DNA of 64,000 nt. Source: CAVDRM01 sp963626285. GTDB taxonomy: Bacteria > Bacillota > Clostridia > Christensenellales > Aristaeellaceae. A program made the position numbers and the translations under genes. Within the stretch, counting starts at the first letter, position 1. Every line of letters starts with the position of its first letter. Positions 1-8,295 of the stretch are shown one piece after another. The notes beneath the pieces are model-generated. The model saw nothing but the letters and a program-made list of their open reading frames with translations. It was not told the DNA's origin and searched no databases. The stretch lies in assembly GCA_963626285.1 (NCBI GenBank), contig CAVFWQ010000002.1, forward strand, positions 10,033-74,032. Reading direction: 5' to 3'.

Positions 1-302
1 AGCCCCAGAAAAAGGGAGGACACGCACTCGACGCGCTCGTGCCCGAAGGGGTGCGAGCGGTCGGCGGCCTTCCTGGAGATCTTCACGCCGAAACAGGCGA
101 CGACGGTGGTCAGCACGTCCGAAAAGGAATGCACGGCGTCGGAAAGCATCGCGCCGGAATGTCCGATGATGCCGGCAAACAGCTTGAAGCCGGAAAGCGC
201 GGCGTTCCCGATGATGCTGACGAGGGACAGCCTGCGGATAACGGCCTTTTCGTCAAGGGCGCTTCCGCCGTTTTGAATGTTTCTGGTCGGATGGAGTGTC
301 AT
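1..302 (-). CDS. Cation diffusion facilitator family transporter (N-terminal part)
   Basis: The gene is cut by the left edge; about 100 N-terminal residues are visible. Translation from ATG at 302-300 gives a short cytoplasmic N-terminus, a first membrane segment, and the CDF signature SDAVHSFSDVLTT, whose His and Asp residues belong to the transport metal site of this family. The family motif HPFGHERVE follows at the next helix. CDF proteins export divalent metals (Zn, Co, Ni, Fe, Mn) in exchange for protons across the cytoplasmic membrane. The start is supported by AAAGGGG 8-9 bases upstream. The NiCo riboswitch just upstream points to cobalt/nickel or iron as substrate. The rest of the protein is outside the window, so the subfamily cannot be settled. 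Confidence 0.9.
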   Translation of the reverse strand, partial: MTLHPTRNIQNGGSALDEKAVIRRLSLVSIIGNAALSGFKLFAGIIGHSGAMLSDAVHSFSDVLTTVVACFGVKISRKAADRSHPFGHERVECVSSLFLG

Positions 303-360
303 ATCAGGTTCCCCTTTCAAAGGTTTTCTCTTTTGCATTGAGATCGCCGTCCCGAATGTC

Positions 361-403
361 AAAAAGCACATCCGCGGAACCTACAACTGTCCCACAGATG
401 TGC
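361..403 (-). terminator. Attenuator hairpin of the NiCo riboswitch
   Basis: A 12-bp stem (403-392 with 377-366, including G-U pairs) is followed by TTTTT at 365-361 in the minus-strand transcript. It overlaps the 3' part of the aptamer, so terminator and metal-bound fold are mutually exclusive. Confidence 0.85.
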
Positions 404-472
404 TGACGCTCCATTCTGCTGCCGCTTTTGCAGCCCGGCCCCATGCCCTTTCGGCGCATCGCCTGCTCAGTT
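366..472 (-). promoter_or_regulatory. NiCo (czcD) riboswitch
   Basis: On the minus strand the leader contains the hallmark blocks of the NiCo aptamer in order: AACTGAGCAGGC, a hairpin, GGGCCGGGCTGC, GCGGCAGCAG, and CACATCTGTGGGACAGTT. The aptamer spans about 472-385. The last aptamer helix (GCACATCTGTGG at 403-392) can instead pair with CCGCGGATGTGC (377-366), which is followed by five T. That makes a metal-dependent transcription attenuator. By analogy with the characterised class, Co(II)/Ni(II) (and reportedly Fe(II)) binding prevents the terminator and switches the exporter on. The downstream gene is a CDF exporter, the classical target of this class. Confidence 0.92.
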
Positions 473-528
473 TGTACTGTTGAACTCGCACCCCCTTGGG
501 GATGTGATGCAGTGCAAAGAGTGCCTTT

Positions 529-558
529 ATTGTACAGGACGGGGCAGGGGTTAGTCAA
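529..558 (-). promoter_or_regulatory. Promoter for the riboswitch/CDF transcript
   Basis: TTGACT (558-553), an 18-base spacer, then TACAAT (534-529) on the minus strand, about 55 bases before the aptamer starts. Inferred sigma-A type promoter. Confidence 0.7.
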
Positions 559-625
559 CGCTAATTTTGATTTCCCGTTGATCGTGACGCGCCGTTTCCC
601 CTTGTCTGGCGTTTTCCCCTTCCTT

Positions 626-635
626 ATGCTATAAT
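626..635 (+). promoter_or_regulatory. Extended -10 promoter for the alcohol dehydrogenase
   Basis: TATGCTATAAT ending at 635 has a TGn extended -10 followed by a consensus TATAAT (630-635). No good -35 lies at the usual spacing. It is 33 bases before the ATG at 669. Confidence 0.6.
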
Positions 636-668
636 CCGAAGCACAGGACTGTGTGAAGGAGGGCGTTT

Positions 669-1856
669 ATGCTGAATTTTGTGTATGAGACCCCGACCAA
701 GGTGTATTTCGGGCGGGGCGAGGAGCAGAAGGTCGGGAAAATCGTGGCGGAGTACGCGCCACGGAAGGTGCTTCTGCATTACGGCGGGCAGTCGGCGAAA
801 AAAAGCGGGCTGCTGGACAGGGTGAAGGCTGCGCTGGAAGCGGAGCATATCCCCTGTGCGGAGCTGGGCGGCGTGGTGGCAAACCCGCAGCTCAAACTCG
901 TGCGGGAGGGCATCGGGCTGTGCCTGAAGGAGGGCGTGGACTTTGTGCTGGCGGTCGGCGGCGGCTCCGTGCTGGACTCCGCCAAGGCGATCGCCCACGG
1001 CGCTGCCAATCCCGATAAGGACATCTGGGATGTTTTCCTCGGCAGATTCGTGCCGAAAAAATCGCTGAACAAGGGCGCCGTCCTGACGCTGGCGGCGGCC
1101 GGCTCGGAAATGTCCGATTCCTGCGTCATCACGAACGAGGAGACGGGCGAAAAGCGCGGCGCGTCCCTTTCCTGCAACCGCATGAACTTTGCCATCGAAA
1201 ACCCGGAGCTCACCTACACCGTCAATGCGTACCAGACGGCGTGCGGCGCGGTGGACATCGCCATGCACACCATCGAGCGCTATTTTTGCTTGGGTGAGGA
1301 CACCGACGTGACGGACGCCGTCGCGGAGGCCGTCATCAAAGCGGCGATGAAGGCGGGCAGGGACTGCCTTGCGCACCCCGACAGCTACGAGGCACGCGCC
1401 AACATGATGTGGGTGTCCAGCCTTGCGCACAACGGCCTGACCCAGTGCGGGCGGCAGTTCGGGATGGCCGTGCATCAGCTGGAGCATGAGATCTCGGGCA
1501 TGTATCCTTCGGTCGCGCACGGCGCGGGGCTGGCCGCCCTGTGGTGCAGCTGGGCGCGGTATGTGTACGGCGCCAATCTTCCCAGATGGCTGCGGTACGC
1601 GGCGAAGGTGTGGAATTTGGACATTGATTTTGAGCATCCCGAGCGGACGGTCGAGGCGGCCATCGATGCGCAGGAAGCGTATTACCGCGCTGTCGGCATG
1701 CCGACGAACCTGAAAGCCCTGGGCGTGCATGAGGCCGATCTGGAAACGCTCGCCCTGCGCTGCACCCGCGGCAGAACGCGCATCCTCGCGGGCTATAAGC
1801 CGCTGGACTATGAGGATATCCTGACCATCTACCGCATGGCGTATGATGCGGAATGA
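669..1856 (+). CDS. Iron-containing alcohol dehydrogenase (butanol dehydrogenase-like)
   Basis: 395 residues, the usual length of group III iron-dependent alcohol dehydrogenases. The protein reduces aldehydes or oxidises primary alcohols with NAD(P)H in the cytosol, typically in fermentation. Visible features: the N-terminal nucleotide-binding half with GGGSVLDSAKAIA at 97-109; then the metal domain with D196 and H200 (VDIAMH), H269 and H273 (VHQLEH) and H284 (VAHG), which align with the Fe ligands and catalytic His of FucO-type enzymes. The N-terminus (FVYETPTKVYFG) resembles the BdhA/YugJ butanol-dehydrogenase branch. GGAGGG lies about seven bases before the ATG. Monocistronic, followed by a palindromic repeat. 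The true substrate cannot be read from sequence. Confidence 0.9.
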   Translation: MLNFVYETPTKVYFGRGEEQKVGKIVAEYAPRKVLLHYGGQSAKKSGLLDRVKAALEAEHIPCAELGGVVANPQLKLVREGIGLCLKEGVDFVLAVGGGSVLDSAKAIAHGAANPDKDIWDVFLGRFVPKKSLNKGAVLTLAAAGSEMSDSCVITNEETGEKRGASLSCNRMNFAIENPELTYTVNAYQTACGAVDIAMHTIERYFCLGEDTDVTDAVAEAVIKAAMKAGRDCLAHPDSYEARANMMWVSSLAHNGLTQCGRQFGMAVHQLEHEISGMYPSVAHGAGLAALWCSWARYVYGANLPRWLRYAAKVWNLDIDFEHPERTVEAAIDAQEAYYRAVGMPTNLKALGVHEADLETLALRCTRGRTRILAGYKPLDYEDILTIYRMAYDAE

Positions 1857-1870
1857 TAGGGAAATACGGG

Positions 1871-1942
1871 CGGGGAGGGTCTCCTTTTGAAAAAGGAGAT
1901 CCTCCCCGCGCCCCTCAAAGGAAAATTTCGATTCACAATGGA
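1871..1942. repeat. Dispersed palindromic repeat, copy A
   Basis: An imperfect palindrome (1871-1908; arms CGGGGAGG and CCTCCCCG, centre CTTTTTGAAAAAG-like) is followed by a conserved right flank CGCCCCTCAAAGGAAAA and a further AT-rich block ending CACAATGG. Copies B (16873) and C (9552) share the same palindrome-plus-flank layout. The rest of the 1857-2227 gap holds only the secA promoter. It can act as a terminator for the alcohol dehydrogenase, but the shared flank suggests a mobile or REP-like origin. Confidence 0.7.
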
Positions 1943-2051
1943 AGCGGTCGGAACGAAATTACCATTTTTGTGCGGGAGTTTTAAAAAAGTCTCCGTGCCC
2001 GTCTATCCACACACGCGCCGCCCGTCCTTTGTGTCCCCGTCAAGGCAGCGC

Positions 2052-2081
2052 TTGCATTCCCTGTTCCGCCCGTGCTATACT
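2052..2081 (+). promoter_or_regulatory. Promoter for secA
   Basis: TTGCAT (2052-2057), an 18-base spacer, TATACT (2076-2081) with an upstream TG. The predicted leader of about 140 bases before secA shows no recognised riboswitch. Confidence 0.6.
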
Positions 2082-2227
2082 ATATGTCGGTCAAGGCACC
2101 GCCGTCGGCTTTTGCACGCTGCATCCGACACGGCCCGCACGATGATTCGCACCGCTTTCCGTGCGCGGCGCCGTCTTTGATGGACTGCGGCGGGGCGCAG
2201 GCGCCGGACGCGAAAAGGAGAAGCATC

Positions 2228-4930
2228 ATGTTTGACACGCTGAAAAAAATGCTCGGCTTCGGCAACGACGCGCAGCTGAAGCCGCTTATCAAAAAGGCGG
2301 AGGAGATAGAGGCGCTGGAGCCTGCATTCAAGGCGCTGAGCGACGAGGAGCTCTGCCGTAAAACGGATGAATTCAAAGCGCGGTACAAGGCGGGCGAAAC
2401 GCTCGACAGCCTGCTGCCGGAGGCGTTTGCCACCGTGCGCGAGGCCAGCAGCCGCTGTCTTGGGATGCGGCCGTTCAAGGTGCAGCTCATCGGCGGCATC
2501 GTCCTGCATCAGGGGCGCATCGCCGAGATGAAGACGGGTGAGGGCAAGACGCTGACCGCCACCCTGCCCGCCTATCTGAACGCGCTGACGGGCGAGGGCG
2601 TGCACATCGTCACGGTCAACGACTATCTGGCCTCCTTCCAGGGGGAGGAAATGGGCAAGCTGTACCGCTTCCTGGGGCTGTCCGTGGGCGTCATCGTGCA
2701 TGACTTGGAGGGCGCGGAGAGGCGGAAGGCCTACGCCGCTGACATCACCTACGGCACGAACAACGAAATGGGCTTTGACTACCTGCGCGACAACATGGTG
2801 CTGTACGAAAAGGACATGGTGCAGCGCGGCCATGCGTTCGCCATCGTGGACGAGGTGGACTCCATTTTGATCGACGAGGCGCGCACCCCGCTCATCATCT
2901 CCGGCCAGGGCGAAAAATCCACCGACATGTATGAAAAGGCGGACCGCTTCGTTTCCCGCCTGAAGGCGGACGAGGATTACACGGTCGAGGAAAAGGACAA
3001 GGCCGTCACCTTTACGGAAGCGGGCGCGGCCAAGGCGGAGGCCGCCTTCGGCATCGACAATCTTTCCGACCCCGAAAACAACGACCTGAACCATTACCTC
3101 ATTCAGGCGCTCAAGGCCAACACCCTCATGAAGCGGGACATCGACTATGTGGTGCAGAATGACCAGGTCATCATCGTGGACGAGTTCACCGGCCGCCTCA
3201 TGATCGGCCGCCGCTATTCGGACGGCCTGCATCAGGCGATCGAGGCCAAGGAGCACGTCAAGGTGGAGCGGGAGTCCAAGACCCTTGCCACCATCACCTT
3301 CCAGAACTATTTCCGCATGTACAAAAAGCTCTCCGGCATGACCGGCACGGCCAAGACCGAAGAGGAGGAATTCAAGGGCATTTACAGCCTGGATGTCGTG
3401 CAGGTGCCGACCAACAAGCCCATGATCCGCGAGGACATGAACGATGTGGTCTACCGCACCAAGAAGGGCAAGTATCAGGCCGTCGTGGAGGAGATCGTCA
3501 AACGCCATCAGACGGGGCAGCCCATTCTGGTCGGCACGGTGTCGGTCGAGGTGAGCGAGCTGCTGTCCCGCATGCTCTCCATGCGCGGCATCGAGCATAA
3601 CGTCCTCAACGCCAAGCACCATGCGCGGGAGGCGGAAATCGTGGCGCAGGCCGGTCACTACGGCGCCGTCACCATCGCCACCAACATGGCCGGACGCGGC
3701 ACGGACATCCTGCTGGGCGGCAATCCGGACTTTTCGGCCCGCCGCACCATGCGGCAGGAGGAGGTGCCGGAGAACGTCATCGAGGCCGCCACGGGCTTTA
3801 ACGAAAACGTCGGTGAAGAGGTGCTCAAGGCCCGCGAGCGCTACCGCGCGCTCAAGGCGGAATACAAAAAGACAACGGACCAGGAGCATGACCGCGTGGT
3901 GAAGGCGGGCGGCCTGCACATCATCGGCACGGAGCGGCACGAATCCCGCCGCATCGACAATCAGCTGCGCGGCCGCGCCGGCCGTCAGGGAGACCCCGGC
4001 TCTTCGCAGTTCTTCATCGCCCTGGAGGACGATTTGATGCGGCTCTTCGGCGGCGAAAGGATCCAGCCGCTCATCGAGCGTCTGGGCATGGACGAAAACA
4101 CGCCGCTGGCCGCGGGCATGCTGACCAAGCAGATAGAAAACGCCCAAAAGCGCGTGGAAAGCCGCAACTATCAGGTGCGCAGGCACGTCCTGCAATATGA
4201 CGACATCATGAACCAGCAGCGCGAGATCATCTACGGGCAGCGCCGGCAGGTGCTGCGCGGCGAGGATATGCGCTCCGTGGTGCGCGGCATGGCGGATGCG
4301 CTGATCGACGAGGCCGTCGGCCGCTACTGCGCGGGCGACGATCCGGACGCCTGGGACAAACCCGCCCTCAAGGACTATCTGGAGAGGCTCTGCATTGCCG
4401 CCGGCACCTTTGACGCGAACGCCGATGCCGTCGCCCATTTTGAAAAGGACGATCTGGCGGCCTTCCTCAAGAAGGAGGCCGAGCGCTTCTATGCGCTGCG
4501 CGAGGAAAAGATCACGGAGATCGGGCTGGATATGCGCGAGCTGGAGCGCACGCTGCTCCTGCGCTCCGTGGACATCCGCTGGATGGATCACATCGACATG
4601 ATGGACCAGCTCCGCGACGGCATCGGCCTGCGCGCCTACGGGCAGAAGGACCCCGTGAACGAGTACAAGCTGGAGTCCTACGATATGTTTGAGGACATGG
4701 TGCATCTCATCCGCGAGGACACCGTGCGCCGCCTGTACCAGACGAAGATCGAGCGGGCGCCGGAGCGCCGCTCCGTGGCCAGGCCCGTGGAGGCCTCTCA
4801 CGGCCCCCAGCCCGCCAAGCGCCTGACCCCCGTCAGGGCAGGCGAAAAAATCGGGCGCAACAGCCCCTGCCCCTGCGGAAGCGGGAAAAAGTATAAAAAC
4901 TGCTGCGGCCGCAGCCGGCAGGAAGGCTGA
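2228..4930 (+). CDS. secA: Preprotein translocase ATPase SecA
   Basis: About 900 residues; the motor of the general secretion pathway, pushing unfolded preproteins through SecYEG using ATP. The ATG at 2228 is chosen because AAGGAG sits seven bases upstream and the protein then begins MFDTLKKMLGFG; the frame is open further upstream but has no SecA-like sequence. Seen: Walker A GEGKT (104-108), DEVDSILIDEARTPLIISG in NBD1, the preprotein cross-linking domain, NBD2 with TNMAGRGTDI and LRGRAGRQGD, the helical scaffold/wing domains, and the C-terminal zinc knuckle CPCGSGKKYKNCC that binds SecB or lipids. Length and domain order are ordinary. prfB follows after 145 bases, the same order as in many Firmicutes. 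Confidence 0.98.
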   Translation: MFDTLKKMLGFGNDAQLKPLIKKAEEIEALEPAFKALSDEELCRKTDEFKARYKAGETLDSLLPEAFATVREASSRCLGMRPFKVQLIGGIVLHQGRIAEMKTGEGKTLTATLPAYLNALTGEGVHIVTVNDYLASFQGEEMGKLYRFLGLSVGVIVHDLEGAERRKAYAADITYGTNNEMGFDYLRDNMVLYEKDMVQRGHAFAIVDEVDSILIDEARTPLIISGQGEKSTDMYEKADRFVSRLKADEDYTVEEKDKAVTFTEAGAAKAEAAFGIDNLSDPENNDLNHYLIQALKANTLMKRDIDYVVQNDQVIIVDEFTGRLMIGRRYSDGLHQAIEAKEHVKVERESKTLATITFQNYFRMYKKLSGMTGTAKTEEEEFKGIYSLDVVQVPTNKPMIREDMNDVVYRTKKGKYQAVVEEIVKRHQTGQPILVGTVSVEVSELLSRMLSMRGIEHNVLNAKHHAREAEIVAQAGHYGAVTIATNMAGRGTDILLGGNPDFSARRTMRQEEVPENVIEAATGFNENVGEEVLKARERYRALKAEYKKTTDQEHDRVVKAGGLHIIGTERHESRRIDNQLRGRAGRQGDPGSSQFFIALEDDLMRLFGGERIQPLIERLGMDENTPLAAGMLTKQIENAQKRVESRNYQVRRHVLQYDDIMNQQREIIYGQRRQVLRGEDMRSVVRGMADALIDEAVGRYCAGDDPDAWDKPALKDYLERLCIAAGTFDANADAVAHFEKDDLAAFLKKEAERFYALREEKITEIGLDMRELERTLLLRSVDIRWMDHIDMMDQLRDGIGLRAYGQKDPVNEYKLESYDMFEDMVHLIREDTVRRLYQTKIERAPERRSVARPVEASHGPQPAKRLTPVRAGEKIGRNSPCPCGSGKKYKNCCGRSRQEG

Positions 4931-5075
4931 CAAAAGGACAGGCATTTTCGGCGAAAAACGCGGGAAGCCGAACGAATGAAACAAAGGCGCCGCGCCTTTC
5001 GTGCCCGACCGCCCCTGACGACACGATACACTCCGCCCGCATGATTTTTTTCCTTCAGAAAGGATTGATTGACGA

Positions 5076-6179
5076 ATGATGATTGACGTACAGCAGTACC
5101 GGCAGGACATTGACGCCCTGCGCGCCAGGCTCCGTGAGATTTCCGGCGGGCTGCATCTGGGCGATTTGGAAAACGAGCTGACCGAGCTGAAGGAGGAAAT
5201 GAACGCGGAGGGCTTCTGGGACGATCTGGAGCGCTCCACGCACGTTAACCGCCGCATCACCGCCATCGAGGGCAAGATCAGGCACTATCAGGGGCTCTGC
5301 TCGGCGCTGGACGACATCGAGGTCATGCTGGACTTGGCGCAGGAGGAAAACGACGATGCGATGGTGCAGGAGGCCGGCACGGAGCTGACCGGGCTTCGGG
5401 AAAAGGTCGAGGCGCTGGAGCTGGAGACCCTCATGCGCGGCGACTATGACGACAAGAACGCCATCCTCTCCCTCCACGCGGGCGCGGGCGGCACGGAGGC
5501 GCAGGACTGGACGCAGATGCTGTACAGGATGTACACGCGCTACTGCGAAAAGCTGGGCTTCAAGGTGAAGCTGCTGGACTATCTGGAGGGCGACGAGGCC
5601 GGCATCAAGTCTGTCTCCTTTGAGGTGGACGGCGAAAACGCCTACGGCTACCTGCGCGGGGAAAAGGGCGTGCACCGTTTGGTGCGCATCAGCCCGTTTG
5701 ACGCGAACGCCCGCCGCCATACCTCTTTTTCGTCCCTGGATGTCGCCCCCATGCTGGAGGATGACGACGACGAGATCGAGATCAACATGAAGGACGTCCG
5801 CGTGGACACCTACCATTCCAGCGGCGCGGGCGGGCAGAACGTCAACAAGACCTCCTCCGCCGTCCGCATGACGCACTTCCCCACCGGCATCGTCGTCGCC
5901 TGCCAGACCGAGCGCGACCAGGTGCAGAACAGGGCGACCTGCCTTAAAATGCTCAAGGCCAAACTGCTGGAGCTGAAGGAGCGCGAAAAGGAAGAGCAGA
6001 TGGCGGATATCAAGGGCGAGATGAAGAAAATCGAATGGGGCAGCCAGATCCGCTCCTACGTCTTCCAGCCCTACACGATGGTCAAGGACCACCGCACGGG
6101 CTTTGAAACGGGCAATATCGACGACGTGATGAACGGCGGGCTGGACGGCTTTACCACCGCTTATCTCAAGATGCAGTGA
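5076..6179 (+). CDS. prfB: Peptide chain release factor 2
   Basis: 367 residues. It recognises UGA/UAA and triggers peptide release. SPF at 206-208 (the RF2 stop-codon motif, not the PxT of RF1) and GGQ at 252-254 in SSGAGGQNVNK identify it. The N-terminal coiled region is read in one continuous frame: where most bacteria carry the in-frame UGA and +1 frameshift near codon 25, this gene reads SGGLHLGDLENE with no stop. The usual autoregulatory frameshift is therefore absent. Two tandem ATGs (5076, 5079) follow AAAGGA. A Lit-like gene starts four bases after its stop, and tsaD overlaps that, so prfB-lit-tsaD is probably one operon. Confidence 0.97.
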   Translation: MMIDVQQYRQDIDALRARLREISGGLHLGDLENELTELKEEMNAEGFWDDLERSTHVNRRITAIEGKIRHYQGLCSALDDIEVMLDLAQEENDDAMVQEAGTELTGLREKVEALELETLMRGDYDDKNAILSLHAGAGGTEAQDWTQMLYRMYTRYCEKLGFKVKLLDYLEGDEAGIKSVSFEVDGENAYGYLRGEKGVHRLVRISPFDANARRHTSFSSLDVAPMLEDDDDEIEINMKDVRVDTYHSSGAGGQNVNKTSSAVRMTHFPTGIVVACQTERDQVQNRATCLKMLKAKLLELKEREKEEQMADIKGEMKKIEWGSQIRSYVFQPYTMVKDHRTGFETGNIDDVMNGGLDGFTTAYLKMQ

Positions 6180-6183
6180 TACG

Positions 6184-6945
6184 ATGGAAAAAACAAACAC
6201 AAAGGGGCTTTTTGCCCTGCTGACGGCGCTTTTATTTATCTTCTACACGCTGTTTAACCTCTGCCGCGTGACCGTGGAAACGGCGATGAGCGGCAGCAGC
6301 TATGTGACCTGCTTTGAGGCGTATGCGGATACGACGGCGTCGGGCGTGAAGCTGAACGAGTATGCAAAGCTGGGCACGGCGCTGGGCGATTATTTTTCCG
6401 GCAGGGCGGAGACCCCGCAGGTCACCGTGACCAGGACGGAGGGCGAGGCGGAGGCGTACAGCGAAAAGGAGCTTGCGCATCTTGCGGATGTGAAGGCGCT
6501 CTTGTCCCGCCTGTCCGCGGCGCGGTATATCCTGCTCGCCGTCAGCGCGGCGATGGCGGGGCTTTTGACATGGCTGTATTTAAAGCGCGCCCCCAGGGAC
6601 GAAAAGGAGCGCGACCGCTGGGTGACGCGCTCCGTCTGGCCGGGCGTGCTCATCGGCGCGGGCGCGGCCGTGCTGTTGTTCCTTGCGCTCGGCGCGTGGG
6701 CGTATGTGAACTTTGACGGCCTGTTCGTTACCCTGCACCGGCTGCTCTTTGACAACGACCTGTGGCTCCTGGACCCGCAGACCGACCTGCTCATCCAGCT
6801 CATGCCGACCCGCCTGTTCGTGAACCTCTCGTGGGCCGTCATCAAGGACGCGGCGAAAAACCCCGCCATCTTAGCGGGGCTGTGCGTCCTGGCGGCCATC
6901 GTCTTGAAGCGTTCGGAGAAAAAAGAAAAAGAGAAGGCAAAATGA
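6184..6945 (+). CDS. DUF1461/TIGR01906 integral membrane protein (Lit-like)
   Basis: 253 residues with four predicted membrane helices (about 9-29, 113-133, 152-176 and 231-247) and an external loop of about 80 residues. The stretch HRLLFDNDLWLLDP before helix 4 is the hallmark of the DUF1461 family. Members of this family include Lit, the lipoprotein intramolecular transacylase of low-GC Gram-positives that moves an acyl chain to the lipoprotein N-terminus; whether this distant homologue has that activity is inference. It lies between prfB (4-base gap) and tsaD (ATGA overlap), so it is translationally coupled. The C-terminus is a short Lys/Glu-rich cytoplasmic tail. Confidence 0.75.
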   Translation: MEKTNTKGLFALLTALLFIFYTLFNLCRVTVETAMSGSSYVTCFEAYADTTASGVKLNEYAKLGTALGDYFSGRAETPQVTVTRTEGEAEAYSEKELAHLADVKALLSRLSAARYILLAVSAAMAGLLTWLYLKRAPRDEKERDRWVTRSVWPGVLIGAGAAVLLFLALGAWAYVNFDGLFVTLHRLLFDNDLWLLDPQTDLLIQLMPTRLFVNLSWAVIKDAAKNPAILAGLCVLAAIVLKRSEKKEKEKAK

Positions 6946-8006
6946 CGTATTTCGAAGAGTCGAAACAAGCGGCGGAGGCATTGAAAAACAAGCGCCCCGT
7001 GCGCATTCTGGCGATGGAGTCCTCCTGCGACGAAACGGCGGCGGCCGTCATCGAGGACGGGCGCAAGATCCTGTCCAACTGTGTGTATTCGCAAATCGAC
7101 CTGCACGCCCTGTACGGCGGCGTCGTGCCGGAAATCGCCTCCCGTGCGCATGTGGAAAAGGTGAACGTGATGACGGACGCGGCGCTGCGGGAAGCCGGTC
7201 TTCGGCTTGCGGATGTGGATGCGCTGGCCGTCACCTTCGGGCCGGGGCTCGTGGGCGCGCTGCTGGCGGGCGTGAGCTTCATGAAGGGGCTGGCGTTTGC
7301 CGCGCACAAGCCGCTCATCCCCGTCCACCACATCGAGGGGCATATCTGCGCCAATTTTCTGACCAGCCCCGATTTAGAGCCGCCGTTCACCTGTCTGGTG
7401 GTCAGCGGCGGGCACAGCCATATTTTACAGGTGCGCGATCACGGCGTGTACCGGCTCCTGGGCTGCACGCAGGACGATGCGGCGGGCGAGGCGTTCGACA
7501 AGGCGGCGCGGGTGCTGGATCTGCCCTATCCCGGCGGCCCGCGTCTGGACAGGCTGGCCGAGGAAGGCGACGACGGCTTTTTGAAGCTCCCGCACCCGCA
7601 CACCGAGGGCAGGTATGATTTCAGCCTGTCCGGTCTCAAGACCGCGTTCATCAACGCCGTCCACACCATGCAGCAAAAGGGCGAGCCGCTCCGCAAGGCG
7701 GACTTGGCGGCCTCCTTCCGCAAAGCGGTCGTCGATATGCTGGTCGAAAAGACCATGCTGGCCGCCCGCGATACGCACGTCACCACGCTGGCGCTGGCCG
7801 GCGGCGTTTCCGCCAATGCCCTGCTCAGGCGGCGGATGCAGGCGGAATGCGCGGCGCACGGCATCGCCCTGTATATGCCCGCCCTGCCCCTGTGCGCCGA
7901 TAACGCCGCCATGATAGGCTCGGCCGCCTATTACCGCCTCCTGCGCGGGGATATCGCCGACCTGACCCTGAACGCAAGGCCGTCCCTGCCGCTGGTCGCA
8001 AAGTAA
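6942..8006 (+). CDS. tsaD: tRNA N6-adenosine threonylcarbamoyltransferase TsaD
   Basis: 354 residues. TsaD transfers the threonylcarbamoyl group to A37 of ANN-decoding tRNAs, together with TsaB and TsaE (not in this window). The start at 6942 overlaps the previous stop as ATGA and gives the typical ILAMESSCDETAAAV beginning of the ASKHA fold at residues 22-36. Metal-binding HHIEGH at 129-134 and a C-terminal ADNAAMIG complete the Kae1/TsaD signature; FSLSGLKTA is also conserved. Longer in-frame upstream sequence has no family similarity and overlaps the membrane gene. Translationally coupled last gene of the prfB operon. Confidence 0.97.
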   Translation: MTYFEESKQAAEALKNKRPVRILAMESSCDETAAAVIEDGRKILSNCVYSQIDLHALYGGVVPEIASRAHVEKVNVMTDAALREAGLRLADVDALAVTFGPGLVGALLAGVSFMKGLAFAAHKPLIPVHHIEGHICANFLTSPDLEPPFTCLVVSGGHSHILQVRDHGVYRLLGCTQDDAAGEAFDKAARVLDLPYPGGPRLDRLAEEGDDGFLKLPHPHTEGRYDFSLSGLKTAFINAVHTMQQKGEPLRKADLAASFRKAVVDMLVEKTMLAARDTHVTTLALAGGVSANALLRRRMQAECAAHGIALYMPALPLCADNAAMIGSAAYYRLLRGDIADLTLNARPSLPLVAK

Positions 8007-8045
8007 CAGGCGGGAACATTTGCTGTGCGCTCTTTGATTTAGCAC

Positions 8046-8073
8046 TTGCTTTTTTTCAAATTTTCGGTATAAT
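8046..8073 (+). promoter_or_regulatory. Promoter for SRP RNA
   Basis: TTGCTT (8046-8051), a 16-base spacer, TATAAT (8068-8073), placing the start about 8080, where the RNA 5' arm begins. Confidence 0.75.
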
Positions 8074-8080
8074 AGAAGCT

Positions 8081-8198
8081 GCCGTTGTGGTGGACGGGCC
8101 CCGTGCGATGTAGCGGTGTGAACCCTGTCAGGTCCGGAAGGAAGCAGCAGTAAGCGCTATGCGCATGTGCTGCGGATAAGTCTGACCGCCGCAGCGGT
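8081..8198 (+). ncRNA. ffs: Signal recognition particle RNA, small bacterial type
   Basis: Carries the invariant domain IV core: GTGAACCC, GTCAGGTCCGGAAGGAAGCA, then the TAAG side of the internal loop. The 5' arm GCCGTTGTGGTGG (8081-8093) pairs fully, counting G-U, with CCGCCGCAGCGGT (8186-8198), closing a single hairpin of about 118 nt. The T-run 8198-8203 provides termination. No Alu domain, so it is the short form. It binds Ffh and targets membrane proteins co-translationally. Confidence 0.96.
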
Positions 8199-8295
8199 TT
8201 TTTATTTTCGCTGTTCTTTTTGAAAAAATCGCACTCCGGACCGCTGTCTGCCGATGCGAAAACACGCGATGGATCATCAAGGAGGCATATTGACC

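Noticed and set aside
5076..5180. Programmed frameshift site in prfB
   Set aside because: No in-frame UGA or CTTTGA-like slippery site is present; the frame is continuous.
2075..5275. Long open frame on the minus strand across secA and prfB
   Set aside because: It is antisense to two certain genes; open only because of high-GC codon bias. Its translation (His/Val/Leu/Arg-rich) matches no family.
8254..8295. Earlier ATG of glyA
   Set aside because: In frame but without a ribosome binding site; AAGGAGG is placed correctly for the ATG at 8296.
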